A stretch of DNA of 64,000 bases from Plectosphaerella cucumerina (GCA_020746995.1 JAGPXD010000002.1:1302001-1366000), one strand, 5' to 3'. Shown: positions 1 to 12,249, counted from the first letter of the stretch. The notes: generated from the sequence alone by a model not told the origin. A program made the numbers and translations.

Positions 1-2651
1 TGTAGTGCGGGAGAGAGAAGAGGTGGGTTCGGCAATGGTCGACTGGCAACGTTCCAGCACAATCTCGGGGGCGCCCTTGGCAAAGAACCGGTACTTGTCC
101 TTCGCGAGGCGGATCACGACACCCATGGCCTTGCGCTTCGAGTTGAACGGAGAAAGCTGCTGCGTGGGAAGGTTCTCGCGCTCCTCGCCCAGCGGGCCAA
201 GAGCGAAGCAGCGGCGAACCCAGTCGAGGAGAGCTGTTTCCGTCTTGGTGCCGATGAAGACCTTCTTGCCACCTTGCTCGTCCTCAAATGCAGTCGTGTT
301 GGAGACGACGGACTGCTTCAGAAGTTCCTTGTACTCGCTGCTGAGCTGAGAGCCAAGCTGATCGATTTCAAGGCGGGCGCTGGGAGTAGAATCACGACCA
401 ACGCCGTCGTCCTTCTCAAGTTCCTTACCGGAGGCGACATCGGGGGCTTCCTCGTCGTGCTCGCTGAAGCGGACGCTGCCGGTGCCAAGTGTGCCAGCGA
501 CAACGGTCATGACGTTCTCCGTGAGGGTACCGGTCTTGTCCGAGCAGATAACCGTTGCGTTTCCCATGGTTTCGCAAGATTGCAGGTGACGAACCAGGTT
601 GTTCTCCTTCGTCATGCGTTTCGTAGCGTAGGCCAGCGACAGTGTAACCGCGAGGGGCAGACCCTCGGGAACGGCGACAACGACGATGGTGATGGAGGTA
701 ATGAGAATCTGAAGGAAGCTCTGTCCCTTCTCCTCGGGGGTGTCGCGGTTGCCGGGAAGACGGGCGAGGAATTCGATGGTGAGAGTCAGGAGGAGGATGA
801 TACCGGCCGCGCTACCGAGCTTGGCAATGTATCCTGGGAGAGGTCAGTACACGAAAGCAGGTCAGGGCAGAGTCAGACATACCTGCGAGAATATTGAGCT
901 TCAGCTGCAGAGGCGTCAGACCCGGGTCGTCGCGAAGAGACATCATGGTGCGACCGTGGCACGAGTTCTGGCCGACAGCTGTGACGAGGAAGGTACCGTA
1001 TCCGTCGAGAACACGGGCTCCAGAGATCATGAAGGGGTCGAGCTTCTTCCGGGCTGTGGTACCGTCGTTGAGAGCTGCCATGACGGCGTCGGCAGGCATC
1101 TTCTTCATCAGATCCGACTCGCCGGTGGCTGAGGACTCGTCGCAGCTGACGTTGTGGCCCTCAATGTAGATTCCGTCAACGGGAAGAACGTCACCGGCCT
1201 CCAGCAGCATAACGTCGCCGACCATGATGTGGTGAACTGAGACGTTGGCGGGCCTGCCCGAGCGAATGATCTTGACGACGCGGTCCTCCTTCTTCTTGTT
1301 AAGCTTGCGGAACTGCCTCTCCTTCTGCCAATCGTTCATCGCTCCCACCAGGACAACGATAAGGATAGCCACGACAATGGCCACGCCCTCGACCCATTCG
1401 ACCTTGGCGCCATCATGGTGGGCGGTGCTTCCAAAGGTCTGGTAGAAGCCCAGAGCGAGGGACACAGCGGCGGCGACGCTAAGAAGGATGAGCACCCTGT
1501 CCTGGAGAGCGATCCAGGCCAGCTGCAGGAATGATTTTGATTTCCTGTCGGGGAGGACGTTCTCGCCATAGACCCTTTTCCGGTCGCCGAAGCCATCTGC
1601 GCCGTTCTTGGTTCCGGAGGCCTTGACGTCGTCAAACTCCTTGGCGAGGGCGGCAAAATCGGGGCCTCCCTTGGTCGGCGAAGGTGTCTCTTTGGTCGAG
1701 ACGGTGGTAGCCTCCTCGAAACTGATAGGCTTGGAAATCGTCATCTCGTCAAGGCCGAGACCAGCTTTCCTGTCCGTCTTGAGACCCTTCTCGAGACCGG
1801 CAAGACCTCCAAGCGCAGCCAGAGCCTCTACGCTTTTGGGTTCAAACAGCTTGGAAAGATGACCGGGCATAAACGCAAAAGGGTTGTTGGCCACATTGAA
1901 CAGTGCCTCCTCGCCAGGGTTGGCGCTCAGGGGATCTGTTGCGCCGGTCTTTGTCGTGCCGGTGTAGTTACTCGCCTCAGCCGTGGAAGGCTTTCGTAGA
2001 GGGTCATTTTGGTCGGCGCCGGGCGAGTGTATCGTCGACGGTGTAGACTTTGCCGAGTCATAAGATTGTGCTCGGGACGTTCTCGTCGGCACGGCGAGGG
2101 TATTGGAATCTTCAAAGCCGCCGGGCGAGCGTGGAGATGATGTCGGGTCGGAAGGAAATGCTTCTGAAAATGCATGTTAGTATCAAGTCTTGGCTCCGGC
2201 TAAGACGGCAGCAGAGCCTGAGCTTCGAAGCTTGTTCGATGGCCATCTCGATATTCCATGTGGCTTGGGACCTGGTGGTGTTTGTGGGTGCAGTGACAGC
2301 TGGAGAAGCTTATTTCCGAGGAAATAGCCGGGGCAGCGACAGGGGTTTGGGCTCCTCGGTAGCCTGCGGCAGGGTGGGTTCAGGGATGGAGACAGAAGCT
2401 TGATTGCATTGCGCCGGGGAGTCGAAGCTCCGGGCGGCCCTGTTCCCCGACCAGGTCCACCCTGCTGACGGCTGGAGCCTGCACCAGATCATGTGCAACG
2501 GGCTGCCTCTTCGAAAAGGAGGCAACAATGATGGGGGAGATGACGAAGGGAGGGGAGCAAACGAACCTTGACCTGGGGTGATGGCAGAGGTATCTACCGT
2601 GATGGCAGGCGTCCGCGGACGGCGAGAGGATGGGCGGCTGGTGGAATCCAT
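1..2651 (-). CDS. PMC1: P-type Ca2+-transporting ATPase (PMC1/NCA-2 type), C-terminal part beyond window
   Basis: ATP-driven calcium export pump of the plasma-membrane/vacuolar (PMCA, type IIB) family, which keeps cytosolic Ca2+ low. Exons read on the minus strand as 2651-2567, 2163-883 and 833-<1, with introns of 403 and 49 bases whose phases join cleanly. The start at 2651 gives a Ser/Pro-rich N-terminus opening MDSTSRPSSRRPRTP. The second exon holds the cytosolic N-terminal region, the first membrane helices and the actuator motif SATGESD. The third exon holds the PEGLP membrane motif and the phosphorylation motif CSDKTGTLTEN; the phosphorylated Asp codon is at 540-538. The nucleotide-binding domain has begun when the window ends, so the later helices are missing. 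Family assignment is firm; vacuolar versus plasma-membrane location and the paralogue (nca-2 or nca-3 like) cannot be settled here. The first intron uses a slightly weak GTTCGT donor. Confidence 0.9.
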
Positions 2652-5600
2652 TGTGGAGGCGAAGTAGCTGTTGATCGTGTATGATTTTGTCGGTGTCGGA
2701 GAGGTTGATGACAAGGACGATTGACTCGATCGTTTGCGAAGCGGTTTCTTGCTCTTAGGGCAGAACTGTCGCAAGAATTGTTGGGATAGTGAATCTCGCA
2801 GGGCGTGTTATTGTCGAGTGACTGGTCTGTCGACCATTCCCTTGTGTTTTGCTCGATCAAGCAGTCCGCTTACGGGCTGTACTGGCTTGTCGGAGAGGAG
2901 GGGATCGCGCGGTTCGTGGCGACGAGAAGACAACGATGGAAAGGCACCGGGCTGCCTATTCGCATGGCGGTCCGGCAAATGGTGGAATTGGATTTTCGGT
3001 CAGAGACGAGGCGCGGTGTTGGGTGTCGCCGAGTTGTTGGTGTCTGGGTGTGCAGGGATATCAAGCAAAGTGCGAGCAGAGCATATCAGTCGGTTTATCA
3101 GGCTCCCGTCGTGTCTGCCTCGGTCGGCTGGCTTCGGAGACGGGGAAAAAAGTCAGACCAGAATGGCGTTTGTCGGGCTGGAGAAATTGTTGAAGCCGAA
3201 TGCAGTGGTCAGACGCCGATGGCCCAAGGTCAAAGGCGAGGAGCGCTGATGCACAGCCCCGGTCCAGCTTGGCAAGCCTGAGCAGAGGGCGTCGGTGGTG
3301 GCGGCGGGTACCTGGGGAGGTACTCGGAGAGATCAAAGGCTTGATGCCAGGGAGAGCAACTCGGGGGTGAGGTTCGATTGTTTTGGGGAAGTAGGGAGCT
3401 GCGGTGATTGCTTCCCTTGAGCTGTAATTCTAGTAGAATTGCAGTTTGTCCTCGGGAGGGAGGGCGAACAGGGAAGGCAGCTGGGCGTTCCTTCCTTCCT
3501 CCTGTTGTTGTAAGTGAAGTCGCCGCCTGGGAGGCCCCACCCAAAAAGGTCCGGGTAAGTTTTGGCGCGTGCTTGTGGTACCTCTAAAAATCTTGGCACA
3601 GTGAAAGTGGGCGTGATGTGGTAATGATTTAGTGGCAGGAGCGACCAGCGGGAGGCCTGAGCTTCAACGATGGGACGGGATGGACATTGGAAAGTGAGGC
3701 AAGAGGCGCAGTCCTGGGAAATTCACCCAGCTTGCTCAAGGTCAACGACGAGATGAAACCCCCGCTGCTGATGACGATGCTGGGCGCCTGACTCCTTGGG
3801 TTCTGTTGTCACTAGCTTATTTTTTTCCCACGACAAACGGGAGGCGGGAGGGAGGGCAATCACGCCCAACACCAAGACGTCAGTCCATGTGTTTGGCGGA
3901 CGGAGCAGGGGCCCCTAAAGCACCCGCTGAGCCAGTAACATGTCGTCCAACTGAAAGCCCCGCGGGCGAAAGGTGGCAGTGCAAAAACACCAGACCGCAC
4001 CACACCCACCACAGCACACCACCAGCACACAAGCACATCCGGCCTGGCCAGCGATCGCACTCTCCAATCGGCGATGCACGCTTCCCGCGAGACGGCGTGG
4101 TGCAGCGTGGTGCCGTACCGTACCCTGGCCAAGGACCTGGCTGCAACCCAGATGCAATGACGCTGTTGGTGTAACGCTACCCAGGGCACCACAACACAGC
4201 AACTGTACCGGCGCCGGCGCCAGCGCCATCAGGAGTCCAGCACCACGCGCCTGTTCTGCCGCCACACGGAGCCCGTGCCAACGCAGGGAAAGCCTGACAG
4301 AAATCCGGACTGCCAAGGCCAGCTCGCTCTCAGCTCCCTGGTCTGCTGCCCGACGCCCTGGCAACAGGCGAAATATGCTTACTTTCCCTGACCGCTGACC
4401 GCTTCCTAGCTCGGCGACACCTTGCTACGAGGGTCTCACCAGGCGTCTTGAAGGGGCTGGAATGCCAAGTTCCATGCCAAGTTGTCCGACACTGGCGGCT
4501 CGTCTCACTCGAAGCTTCTTTTCCCCTGCGCCATCGCCATCAACACGCCGCCAGAGAAGAGAAAGACTGGGACAGTATGCGACGGGACTTGATCTGCTCT
4601 TATGCATGTCCCATCACCGCCAAAACCGCCACGAAGCAGCCAGCGTGTCCTGCAGCAAGCCCCGTCCTCGTTGATACCCGGCCGCCTCGCCGGCAAGGGG
4701 GCTTTGTTATTCTTCTGATTCTCGCGTGTTAGCCGAGATCCATTCGCCTGCCGGCCGAGACACGAGATGACTTTGTTCCAGAAATGCTTGTGTGCATCCC
4801 TCGTCAACGCTTAGCGGCAATCCGGGGTCGATGACATCAACGCACAATCAGCACCACACACAACTGATGCCAGACCCTGGTCTTGGCTGCAACAGCCCTC
4901 CCTGGCGATATCTTGCTTGTTCGGCGAGCGCAAAGGCTAGCGCACCCCTGCGGCATCTGCACCACGGATGGGCAGGGAAGGGTGGAGGGGCACGGGAGTT
5001 GGCAGTCCGGCCTCTTGCAAACTGGATGTCCAAGTGCATCACCATGCATCGGACGTTCTCTGATGACCCAATCGACGGCTAAGCACCCACCGCCAGTCCT
5101 CCGAGGCTGTTAGGCTCGCCCGGCCATCGAGAGGGACTGGCATCCGAGAGATAATCCGTCCCAAGCTGCGCCAGCCGACACACTGCGCCGGTCGAACTCA
5201 ATCACAGCAGACACGGTGTTTGTCGTCCACATGGCTGCTCACCGTCCCACACCGAGGACACCGCCACTTTTGGTGCCCACCATTCCCCAGATCCGTCCGA
5301 TCTACGGCTTCTGGCTAGCAAACGCTTTTTCGGCGTAGCACGGCGCATGCCGAATCAGGGCAGCTTCCCCAACGTGTGGGCGCTCTGTGGTGATTGGTGT
5401 CTCGCGCAGGTGGCCTGAGCTGGCTGTTGTCGTCGGCCTTGGCGCGATGGTCCCGAGCTAACATCCCCGACAACCCCGTGGAGGAGCCAGCTTCTCCGAA
5501 CCACATGCCCATGCGTTGTGATGGTTGTGGTTGATCACGCCAGCCAAGAAGAGAGGTGAGGAAGTGGCAGAGCTGACCTGTAGGTTTGAAGCTGGTCGAC

Positions 5601-6597
5601 GGCGGGACTGCAGATGTCTTTTGCCAACGTCATGGGTCGTGCCCTGGCCGGTATGTCGCGCACCCGTCTGAGCACATTCAGCACGGACCGACGCTCAATC
5701 GAGACGTAATATTCAAAGCCATCGCGAGGTGCTCAAACATTACCTGCGGCTCCCTTGTCCATTGGAGGTGGGGACCCGAACCCGGATCGGCATTTCCGAC
5801 GAAGGCGACATGGTTTACCTCTCATCCAGGGGCTATCTACAGAATCAGTGAACAGGGCTGGAAAGGCAGTAAAGATAGACTGTCTGCCCTGTGAATAACC
5901 AACCTGTAGATTATTGGCTCTATATCTATGCTGCGACGTCGAATGGAGATTTATGAAGGGGTTAGTTGGAATCTGGTCCAACAAGGGTTTGTAATTGCGT
6001 GAACGTGGAAGCCTCCCCCGTGAGCAGGGCAAGCGCACAGGTCAGTAGAACCATGTATTACCTTCCAGTCACGGTATTTTTTGCAGTGGCGATTTCCAAA
6101 CTTCAAAAGGAGCTGAGTTCCCAATGAGGAAGCTAGATAGTCCTTGCACTCCTCTTGCACACATGTAAGCGGCATACACGAGGCTTCAACTCTGACTTTC
6201 TCAAGAACTCGCCTTTAGTACCTCACCTCGCACATTGGGCTTACTGAGACATCAACCTCGCAATTGGTCCAGTTACGGCACTGCAGAGTGAACCTAAGAA
6301 CAACTCTCCGTGAATAAGTCAGACGGGGTATGCTGCAGTGATTCACTGCACAAAGCTTACATTGCACAAGGCTCACATGGAACATGACGTGAGGAGCTCT
6401 ACAGATGTGTCCAACTCCGGGCAGGGAATGATGATCTGCTTGAGTTGGGACATTTTTCTACTCCCGGCTCAAAATACCTTGAACCAAATACCTATATGTA
6501 CCCTTTAGTTGCGGTCTTCCGTCAACATGCTTTTCATCCCCTACAGTGTCTTCCTCTCAATACATCCATCTCATCACCATACCCGCCATCTACTACC
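2652..6597. other. Gene-poor interval
   Basis: About 3.9 kb between the Ca2+-ATPase start and the KP4-like gene. It presumably carries the ATPase promoter and leader at its left end. Short open frames occur on both strands, but none has a recognisable domain, plausible codon use or spliceable continuation. The right part (about 5.7-6.5 kb) looks more AT-rich than the rest. A TATA-like CTATATGTA lies near 6490, about 105 bases before the KP4-like start codon. No tRNA or transposon ends were seen. Confidence 0.5.
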
Positions 6598-7078
6598 ATG
6601 AGACTCGATGTCTTGGCCGTTGCTGCGGCAATTGCCTCTCCCACTGCTGCCCTCGGCATCAACTGCCGTGGCTCAGCCGCCTGCAGTTCGGCAGATTTCC
6701 CAGACGCCGCCAGGGAGCTTGCCAGGTATTTTCCCCTTCTGCACCCCGTACCATGCTACGAAATGTGACTAACTTCCTGCAAGCCTGATCTGGACCATCC
6801 CCGACGACCGCTGGTTCAACAATGGCCAGCAGATTGCTTGCACGAAAAGAGTGGGTGTTCTGGGCGCCGTTTGCGCCTTTTATCAAAACACCGGCGGGTG
6901 GCAGGCCAAGAGAGCCAAGGACATTGTCGGCCATCTCGTCGCCCACAACTGCAAGGTCTGCGGCAGCGTTCCCACCGATTATCCCAACTCCAACGACGTC
7001 AAGAACGGGCAGTTGACTTTCAACTACGTGGCGAGCCCCTGCACGAGCATCTTTGCGAGCCGTGGATCGGTCTGCTAG
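6598..7078 (+). CDS. Small secreted cysteine-rich protein, KP4 killer-protein-like family
   Basis: Predicted secreted protein of 140 residues in two exons, 6598-6725 and 6784-7078, with a 58-base intron. Residues 1-19 form a signal peptide (MRLDVLAVAAAIASPTAAL). The mature part starts GINCRGSAAC and carries eight cysteines (residues 23, 29, 62, 73, 99, 102, 129, 140). The GxNCRGS start, the IxxG..Y..GxxAC-like centre and the C-terminal CGSVP and Cys-rich end resemble the KP4-like proteins found in many ascomycetes, which descend from or share ancestry with a smut-virus killer protein that acts on calcium channels. The gene is intact, without frame breaks. Whether it acts against other fungi, on hosts or in self-development cannot be told from sequence. 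Family assignment is by pattern memory, not by search. Confidence 0.75.
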
Positions 7079-8335
7079 TCACCGAGGGTTTGATTTCGAT
7101 GATCCTTTTCGGACTGTTGGAGGGGGCAATTTGGTGATGACGGCTGGGATTATCAGGGGGGCATTTGAGAAGATGATTTAGCAGGGGGAGAGTAGAAACG
7201 ACTGCGCTACAGCCAATATAACATCGTAGCTCATCAAGTGTCCGTTCTGTTGTTTGACGAGTCCCCCGGTCCAGACCTGTACAGCAACTGGAAGGCTAAC
7301 GGCGACGTTGTTTTGGACAAGGGAAAGCGTAAAGTTCTCCCACGATTAGACAGTCGTCCTTCTTGACTTGAGAAATGTGCAGTACATGCTCAAGGCCCAA
7401 ATCACCAGCAAGCAGATGCCGGCGGTTAACATGATGAGGAAGTTGTGAGGCAGACTGATGCACCTTGGGCTCTGCATAAACGTCGACAGAACATGTCGGT
7501 AGTGACACTTCCCTACCTAGGCAAACCACCAATGGCCGCTCATCACGGGATCGCTCCCGTCTCCCTGCCGATCACCCAACTGGCCATCCTGCGTTAGTCC
7601 TGCCACAAGCACTCAGGCTCAGTCTTGGCTGTGCCAGTGGTTGCCCCACTGTCGCCCGGCTCAGCCCGGCACACATTGCCTTTTCCCCGGGCTTCTCTCG
7701 GCAGGCGGAACGCACGCCGGGCGGGCCAGCAGCACGAGACGGGCGTCGACCGCCCTGGACCACCGCCACTGCGATGGCATTCCCAACGGCCATTCGCCCG
7801 GTCGTCGCACGCGCCTGAAGCGGCGACAGGTTGTGGGAGTGCCGTGGGAGTGCCAGGGTGGGAGGAGGGGCTCCCCAGGTGGCCTGACGTGGTGCAAAGT
7901 TCGCGTTGCATGTGGCTGGCTTTTCGTGCGTGCTTGTCCCAACCCGGCGGTCGGTCACAGGACAGGACAGGCCGAAAAGGATAGCCAGCTACCCCTCCGT
8001 CCGGCCTGAGCTGAGTGTGAATGTGAGGGAGGGCAGGGCAGTGGGCAAAAGCCAAATACAGTCACTTCTATCCACGGAGTTGTGTTTGCCTCCCTTTTCC
8101 CCCTCCTCAAACCTTGTAGACTTCTTCTGGGAGAGACGCAGGCCTGCCTACACAACGATTGAGATCCGGGCCACTTACACGGTGAACACCTCGCAGATAC
8201 TCACCGCATCATCACCAACCACTGAGAGCAGAATCACGCAGATCGGGCCGACCGGACGATCCTCCGCTGACTCGCGACCCCACCGCAAAGCACCGGAGCG
8301 TACGGGCTGAGCTCCCTTTCGCAGAACGAACGACG
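7079..8335. other. Intergenic region
   Basis: 1.26 kb between the KP4-like gene and the RING-H2 gene, both on the plus strand. Several overlapping frames at 7.6-8.0 kb are GC-rich shadows with no recognisable domain. It should hold the 3' end of the first gene and the promoter and leader of the second. Nothing else is seen. Confidence 0.5.
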
Positions 8336-9045
8336 ATGCCCGACTCTGCAAATCCCACAGCAACCCCCGAGCCGTCCAGCGGCCATGTCCCGCCGTGGAT
8401 CTCCGTTTTCATCCTCTTTGGCGCGCTGGGCGGCCTGATCGTCTTGTTTGGCCTGGCGTAGGTTCACCATGCTCAACCTATAGTCATAGAAGGTATGCTA
8501 ACCCGAAGTCTGCAGCTGCTGGTTCGCGAGATCGGTGCTCGGTCGTGCGCCGACCATTTTTCTATCGAGAGAGATGCCGCCAGGCCCGATACTGGGCGAA
8601 AGCGACGAGACGGTGGCGCAGAAGATGCGGCAGCTCGACGAGAGCGCGCCGGCGAAAAAGTACAGCGAGTGCAAGGCCGACGAGGGTGAAGGAGAGGTCG
8701 AGGCTGCCAAGAAGGGCGGCGTACAGGCGAATGCCAATGCCGTGTGGTGGGTTTTCTCGGACTTGTTTCGAAAGGGACGACGACGACTGACATGCGCACA
8801 GCTCCATCTGCCTCGACGCGCTCGAGGATAGCGACGTGGTAAGGCAGCTGTCCTGCCATCATACCTACCACTCTGAGTGCATCGTGAAATGGTACATGAA
8901 GAAGCACGATACGTGCCCGCTGTGCAAGACGTATTACGTGCCGCACGAGGAGGAGCCCGCTGTGCCGCCGCGGGCACTGCTGAGCGGCGGAGTTGACCGT
9001 CGGGACGAGGCGATGCTGCGGTATTACCAGACGGTGGCTGTCTAG
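8336..9045 (+). CDS. Membrane-anchored RING-H2 finger protein, probable E3 ubiquitin ligase
   Basis: Three exons, 8336-8457, 8516-8746 and 8802-9045, give 198 residues; the introns are 58 and 55 bases. The N-terminus carries one hydrophobic segment (WISVFILFGALGGLIVLFGL, residues about 21-40) followed by a short basic stretch. The C-terminal RING has C-x2-C (CSIC), C-x-H-x2-H-x2-C (CHHTYHSEC) and C-x2-C (CPLC), the RING-H2 arrangement. The second splice junction recreates the first zinc-binding cysteine (TG|C), which fixes the donor at 8747. By analogy with small ATL-like proteins this is a membrane E3 ligase that recruits an E2 enzyme; substrate and membrane are unknown. The linker between membrane segment and RING is charged and low in complexity. 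Confidence 0.8.
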
Positions 9046-9679
9046 GGGCAACGGGGAGAGGAAGAGGAAGAAACAGATCTGACGATGCGATGTATGTAGC
9101 TCACATGATACCCCTGATATTCCCACCCACAAGACCAGACCATCTCCTATCTTTCCCCCGTTATCGTTGTCTCCCCGCGGAACAGGCCAGGGTGAGTCGA
9201 TGCCTACAGATGCCCCTCCACGAATCCACGGAGAGGCCCAGACAGCGGCGGACATTGTCATGCTGACCCCCGGAGCACGCCGATGGCCGCCCGCGGATTG
9301 GTCGGCAACGGCAGTTTAGAGGGCTGGCGCACGGGCCGTTGGCCTTCTGTGGGCGCTATCGAGCTTCCTGATACAGCAAGAGGCCGTGGCCGAGGATACG
9401 ACGGCCAGTGACAGTTCGGCACCCCGCCGTGAATCTGGACGGAGGGGCAAACGTGTGGAGGGGTATCCTGACCATTTGGGGGGAAGGGCCCGGAAGGCTG
9501 ATGTTTTTTTTCCTCGGGGAGGTCACCGGGGCGGGTTCTGCCTGCTTGGCCGAGATTCACATATCTAGTCTTATTCACTCGCTGTTTCTTCGATACCTCG
9601 ACATCTTCACCCTCGATTTCTTCCCGACATCACCCCGACATCCTCCCGACTTCTGTCCTCCAACAACCCGAAGCCCACG
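9046..9679. other. Intergenic region with putative promoter of the oxygenase gene
   Basis: 634 bases between two plus-strand genes. The last 110 bases before the ATG at 9680 are rich in TC and CCCGACATC-like stretches, typical of fungal 5' leaders. No other feature is seen. Confidence 0.45.
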
Positions 9680-10828
9680 ATGGCCGCCACTCAGGAGCTC
9701 TCGATGGACCTCCCCATCATCGACCTCGACATCTTCCTCAACAACGCGCGCGACTCCCCCGCCGTCCGCGACGAGTGCGCCCGCGCCGCCTCAGCCCTCA
9801 TCACCTACGGCGCCCTCGTCCTGCACGACTCCCGCGTCGCAGAGTCCGACAACGAGGCCTTCCTCGACCTGCTCGAGGACTACTTCGCCCAGCCCGAGGA
9901 GGACATCAAGCGCGACGAGCGCCCCGAGCTCAGCTTCCAGGTCGGCGTCACCCTCGAGGCCACCGAGAAGCCTAAATGCGCCGTCGACGAGCCCTGCCTC
10001 GACGTCATCGCCCGCCTCGACCCCTCCGAGCGGCCCCTCGACATCTCGGCCCACAGCCCCGATCCCAAGTGCCGCTTCTTCTGGCGCATGGGCGAGGCAC
10101 CGCCCGCAGACACGCGCTTCCCCGGCCTCAACGCGGGAAACATCGTCCCCGAGGCTCCCCACATCCGCTCCCGCTGGGCGCCCTCCATGGACGCCTGGGG
10201 CGCGTCGATGAAGTCCGCCGTTGAGGGACTGGCTGACATGGCCGCCCTGGGTCTCGGCCTCGCAGACGGCACGTTCACCTCGGCGGGTCGTTATGGCCCT
10301 CACCTCCTCGCGCCCACGGCGTCGGACCTCTCCCGGTACGGCGAGGACGGCACCATCCTCGCCGGATTCCACACGGATCTCAACTTCCTCACCATCCACG
10401 GCCGCAGCCGCTACCCGGGCCTGCACATCTGGGCGCGCAACACGGGGCGCAAGATCGCCGTCAAGATTCCTCAGGGCAACTACCTCTTGGTGCAGGCTGG
10501 CAAGCAGCTCGAGCACCTGACGGGCGGTCTCGTCAAGGCGGGATACCACGAGGTTGTCGTGAATGAAGCCACGCGGGCGGTGATTGAGCGGCGCAAGAAG
10601 GAATTCCCCGAGCGTCCGCTGTGGCGTATCTCGTCGACTATGTTCTGGCACCTGGGGTCCGACTTTGACCTTGTTCCTATCCCGGAGCTGGCGGCGAGGG
10701 CGAAGGAGGTGCGCGCTCAACAGTGGAATCTGGGCAAGGATGAGGGCGAGGAGGTTGTGTATCGCCCTATGAAGGTTGGGGAGCAGGTGTCGGAGGAGTT
10801 GAAGCACATTGAGCTGATGGCGCAATGA
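9680..10828 (+). CDS. 2-oxoglutarate/Fe(II)-dependent oxygenase (isopenicillin N synthase-like fold)
   Basis: Single-exon gene of 382 residues. The N-terminus (LPIIDLDIFLNN) matches the DIOX_N type start. The double-stranded beta-helix core has the iron facial triad H231-x-D233 (in FHTDLNFLTIHG) and distal H290 (in AGYHEVVV). R316-x-S318 (WRISS) fits the RxS pair that binds the 2-oxoglutarate carboxylate. A GLHIW segment between the two halves matches the GLQV-like strand of the family. The enzyme should couple oxidative decarboxylation of 2-oxoglutarate to hydroxylation or another oxidation of an unknown substrate, probably in the cytosol, since no signal peptide is seen. Coding strand GC is very high, so long mirror frames appear on the opposite strand. 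It has no obvious cluster partner apart from the adjacent Rossmann-fold gene. Confidence 0.85.
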   Translation: MAATQELSMDLPIIDLDIFLNNARDSPAVRDECARAASALITYGALVLHDSRVAESDNEAFLDLLEDYFAQPEEDIKRDERPELSFQVGVTLEATEKPKCAVDEPCLDVIARLDPSERPLDISAHSPDPKCRFFWRMGEAPPADTRFPGLNAGNIVPEAPHIRSRWAPSMDAWGASMKSAVEGLADMAALGLGLADGTFTSAGRYGPHLLAPTASDLSRYGEDGTILAGFHTDLNFLTIHGRSRYPGLHIWARNTGRKIAVKIPQGNYLLVQAGKQLEHLTGGLVKAGYHEVVVNEATRAVIERRKKEFPERPLWRISSTMFWHLGSDFDLVPIPELAARAKEVRAQQWNLGKDEGEEVVYRPMKVGEQVSEELKHIELMAQ

Positions 10829-11396
10829 TCATCGCAAGGCATAATAAAAGCGTTTCATTTTTGGTACCTTCTTACATTACCTGGCTTACCGTTGGACATG
10901 CGGATGTTGTGATGCTGCTGGGCTGTGCTGCGACTGTAACATTGTCCAGGTTGATCCCGAGAATCCAACCCAAACCCGCATCTAGTCTGTATCTTCTGCT
11001 TTTCTACTCCAACACCTTGATGCCTTCGCGAGTAATCTTCCCTGCCTCTCCTCGCCCGGCTATGCCGAGGGTGACGTCGGGACCCCGCAGTGGTCGGCGT
11101 TCAGCCCCAGCGCGAAGCACGAAAGCACGACAAACGCCCCCGCAACTAGACTTTGAGCACACATCACAGCGACAGCATGGCTTGGGGATGCTCCCATTCC
11201 GGCGTGCGATGAGGTGCTCCTGTGTATATTCTTACGTCATGATTGCTTACCATGCATAGCTCGCTGTAGGGGTATAGATACGTTCCATAGTCCAATGCCA
11301 GCTCCTTGAAGCTTAAAGCTCCCCCTCCGCCAACTTCACCTCATTCTGCCGTCTCAAAACTACCTTACAGCATCCAAGACACCGACTTCTTCCACC
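10829..11396. other. Intergenic region
   Basis: 568 bases between two plus-strand genes, holding the oxygenase 3' end (AATAAAAG shortly after the stop, about 10842) and the next gene's promoter. A GTATAGATA TATA-like element lies near 11272, about 125 bases before the next ATG. Confidence 0.45.
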
Positions 11397-12249
11397 ATGT
11401 CCAGACACGTCCTCCTCCTCGGCGGCCACGGCAAGATCGCCCAGCTCCTCACCCCCATCCTCCTCGCCCGCTCCTGGACAGTCACAAGCGTCATCCGCTC
11501 CCAAGAACAGTCCTCCACCATCGAGCGCCTCGCCATCCCCGGCAAGGGCTCCCTCCGCGTCCTCGTCCGCAGCATCGAGGAGGTCTCGTCCCAAGACGCC
11601 GCAAAGTCCATCCTCGACGAAGTCAACCCCGACGCCGTCGTCTTCGCCGCCGGTGCCGGCGGCAAGGGCGACCCCTCGAGGGTGAGCCCCATCCTTTCCC
11701 TCCCGTCACCTTTCTGATCGTGCTGCTCACTGCTCCCAGACCGACGCCATCGACCGCGACGCAGCGTCTCACTTTGCCCGCGCCGCCGCTGCCCAACCTT
11801 CCGTATCCCGCTTCATCCTCATCTCTTACATCGCCTCCCGCCGCGAGCGCCCCTCCTGGTGGGACCCCTCCGCCTGGGCTGACGCCGAAAAGGTCAACCA
11901 GCAGCTCGCGAGGTACTACAAGGCCAAGATCGTCGCCGACGAGGTCCTCTACGAGGCCGGCGTAGCTGCCGGACCGGGCTTCGCGGCCGTCTCTCTGCGT
12001 CCCGGCACGCTGACGGAGGAGCCTGCCGGCAAGATCGAGCTCGGCAGGACAAAGGGTTCGAAGGGGTCGTCGAGCCGCGCCACTGTTGCCGAGGTGCTGG
12101 CTGAACTGCTCGAGGTCCAGGGGCTCAAGACGAGCTGGATTGACCTTCTGGATGGTGAGGAGGAGACAAAGGCTGCGGTGGAGAGAGTCGTCAGGGAGGG
12201 CGTTGACGACGCCGAGGGTGACCCGATCTACAAGAAGGTCAGGGCGTAG
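11397..12249 (+). CDS. NAD(P)-binding Rossmann-fold protein (atypical short-chain dehydrogenase)
   Basis: Two exons, 11397-11681 and 11740-12249, give 264 residues with a 58-base intron in phase 0. The N-terminus HVLLLGGHGKIAQLL is a GxxGxxG dinucleotide-binding loop of the atypical SDR (NmrA/YwnB/BLVRB-like) type. Later, VFAAGAGGKGD, the FILISYIAS strand and ARYYKAKIVADEVL (a Y-x-x-x-K-like segment) fit the family. Fungal homologues are usually listed as NAD-dependent epimerase/dehydratase or NAD(P)-binding domain proteins of unknown role. It may act as a reductase or a redox-sensing protein; the substrate cannot be inferred. Its 3' end is convergent with DBP6, with only 83 bases between the two stop codons. 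Confidence 0.75.

Noticed and set aside
2734..3281. Three overlapping plus-strand frames of 110-170 codons
   Set aside because: No domain, no plausible start context, overlapping frames of similar length in GC-biased sequence; likely the leader or promoter of the Ca2+-ATPase.
9791..10825. 344-codon minus-strand frame antisense to the oxygenase
   Set aside because: Mirror of a C-ending-codon gene; the plus-strand protein has a complete active site and the antisense product is Leu/Arg/Val repetitive.
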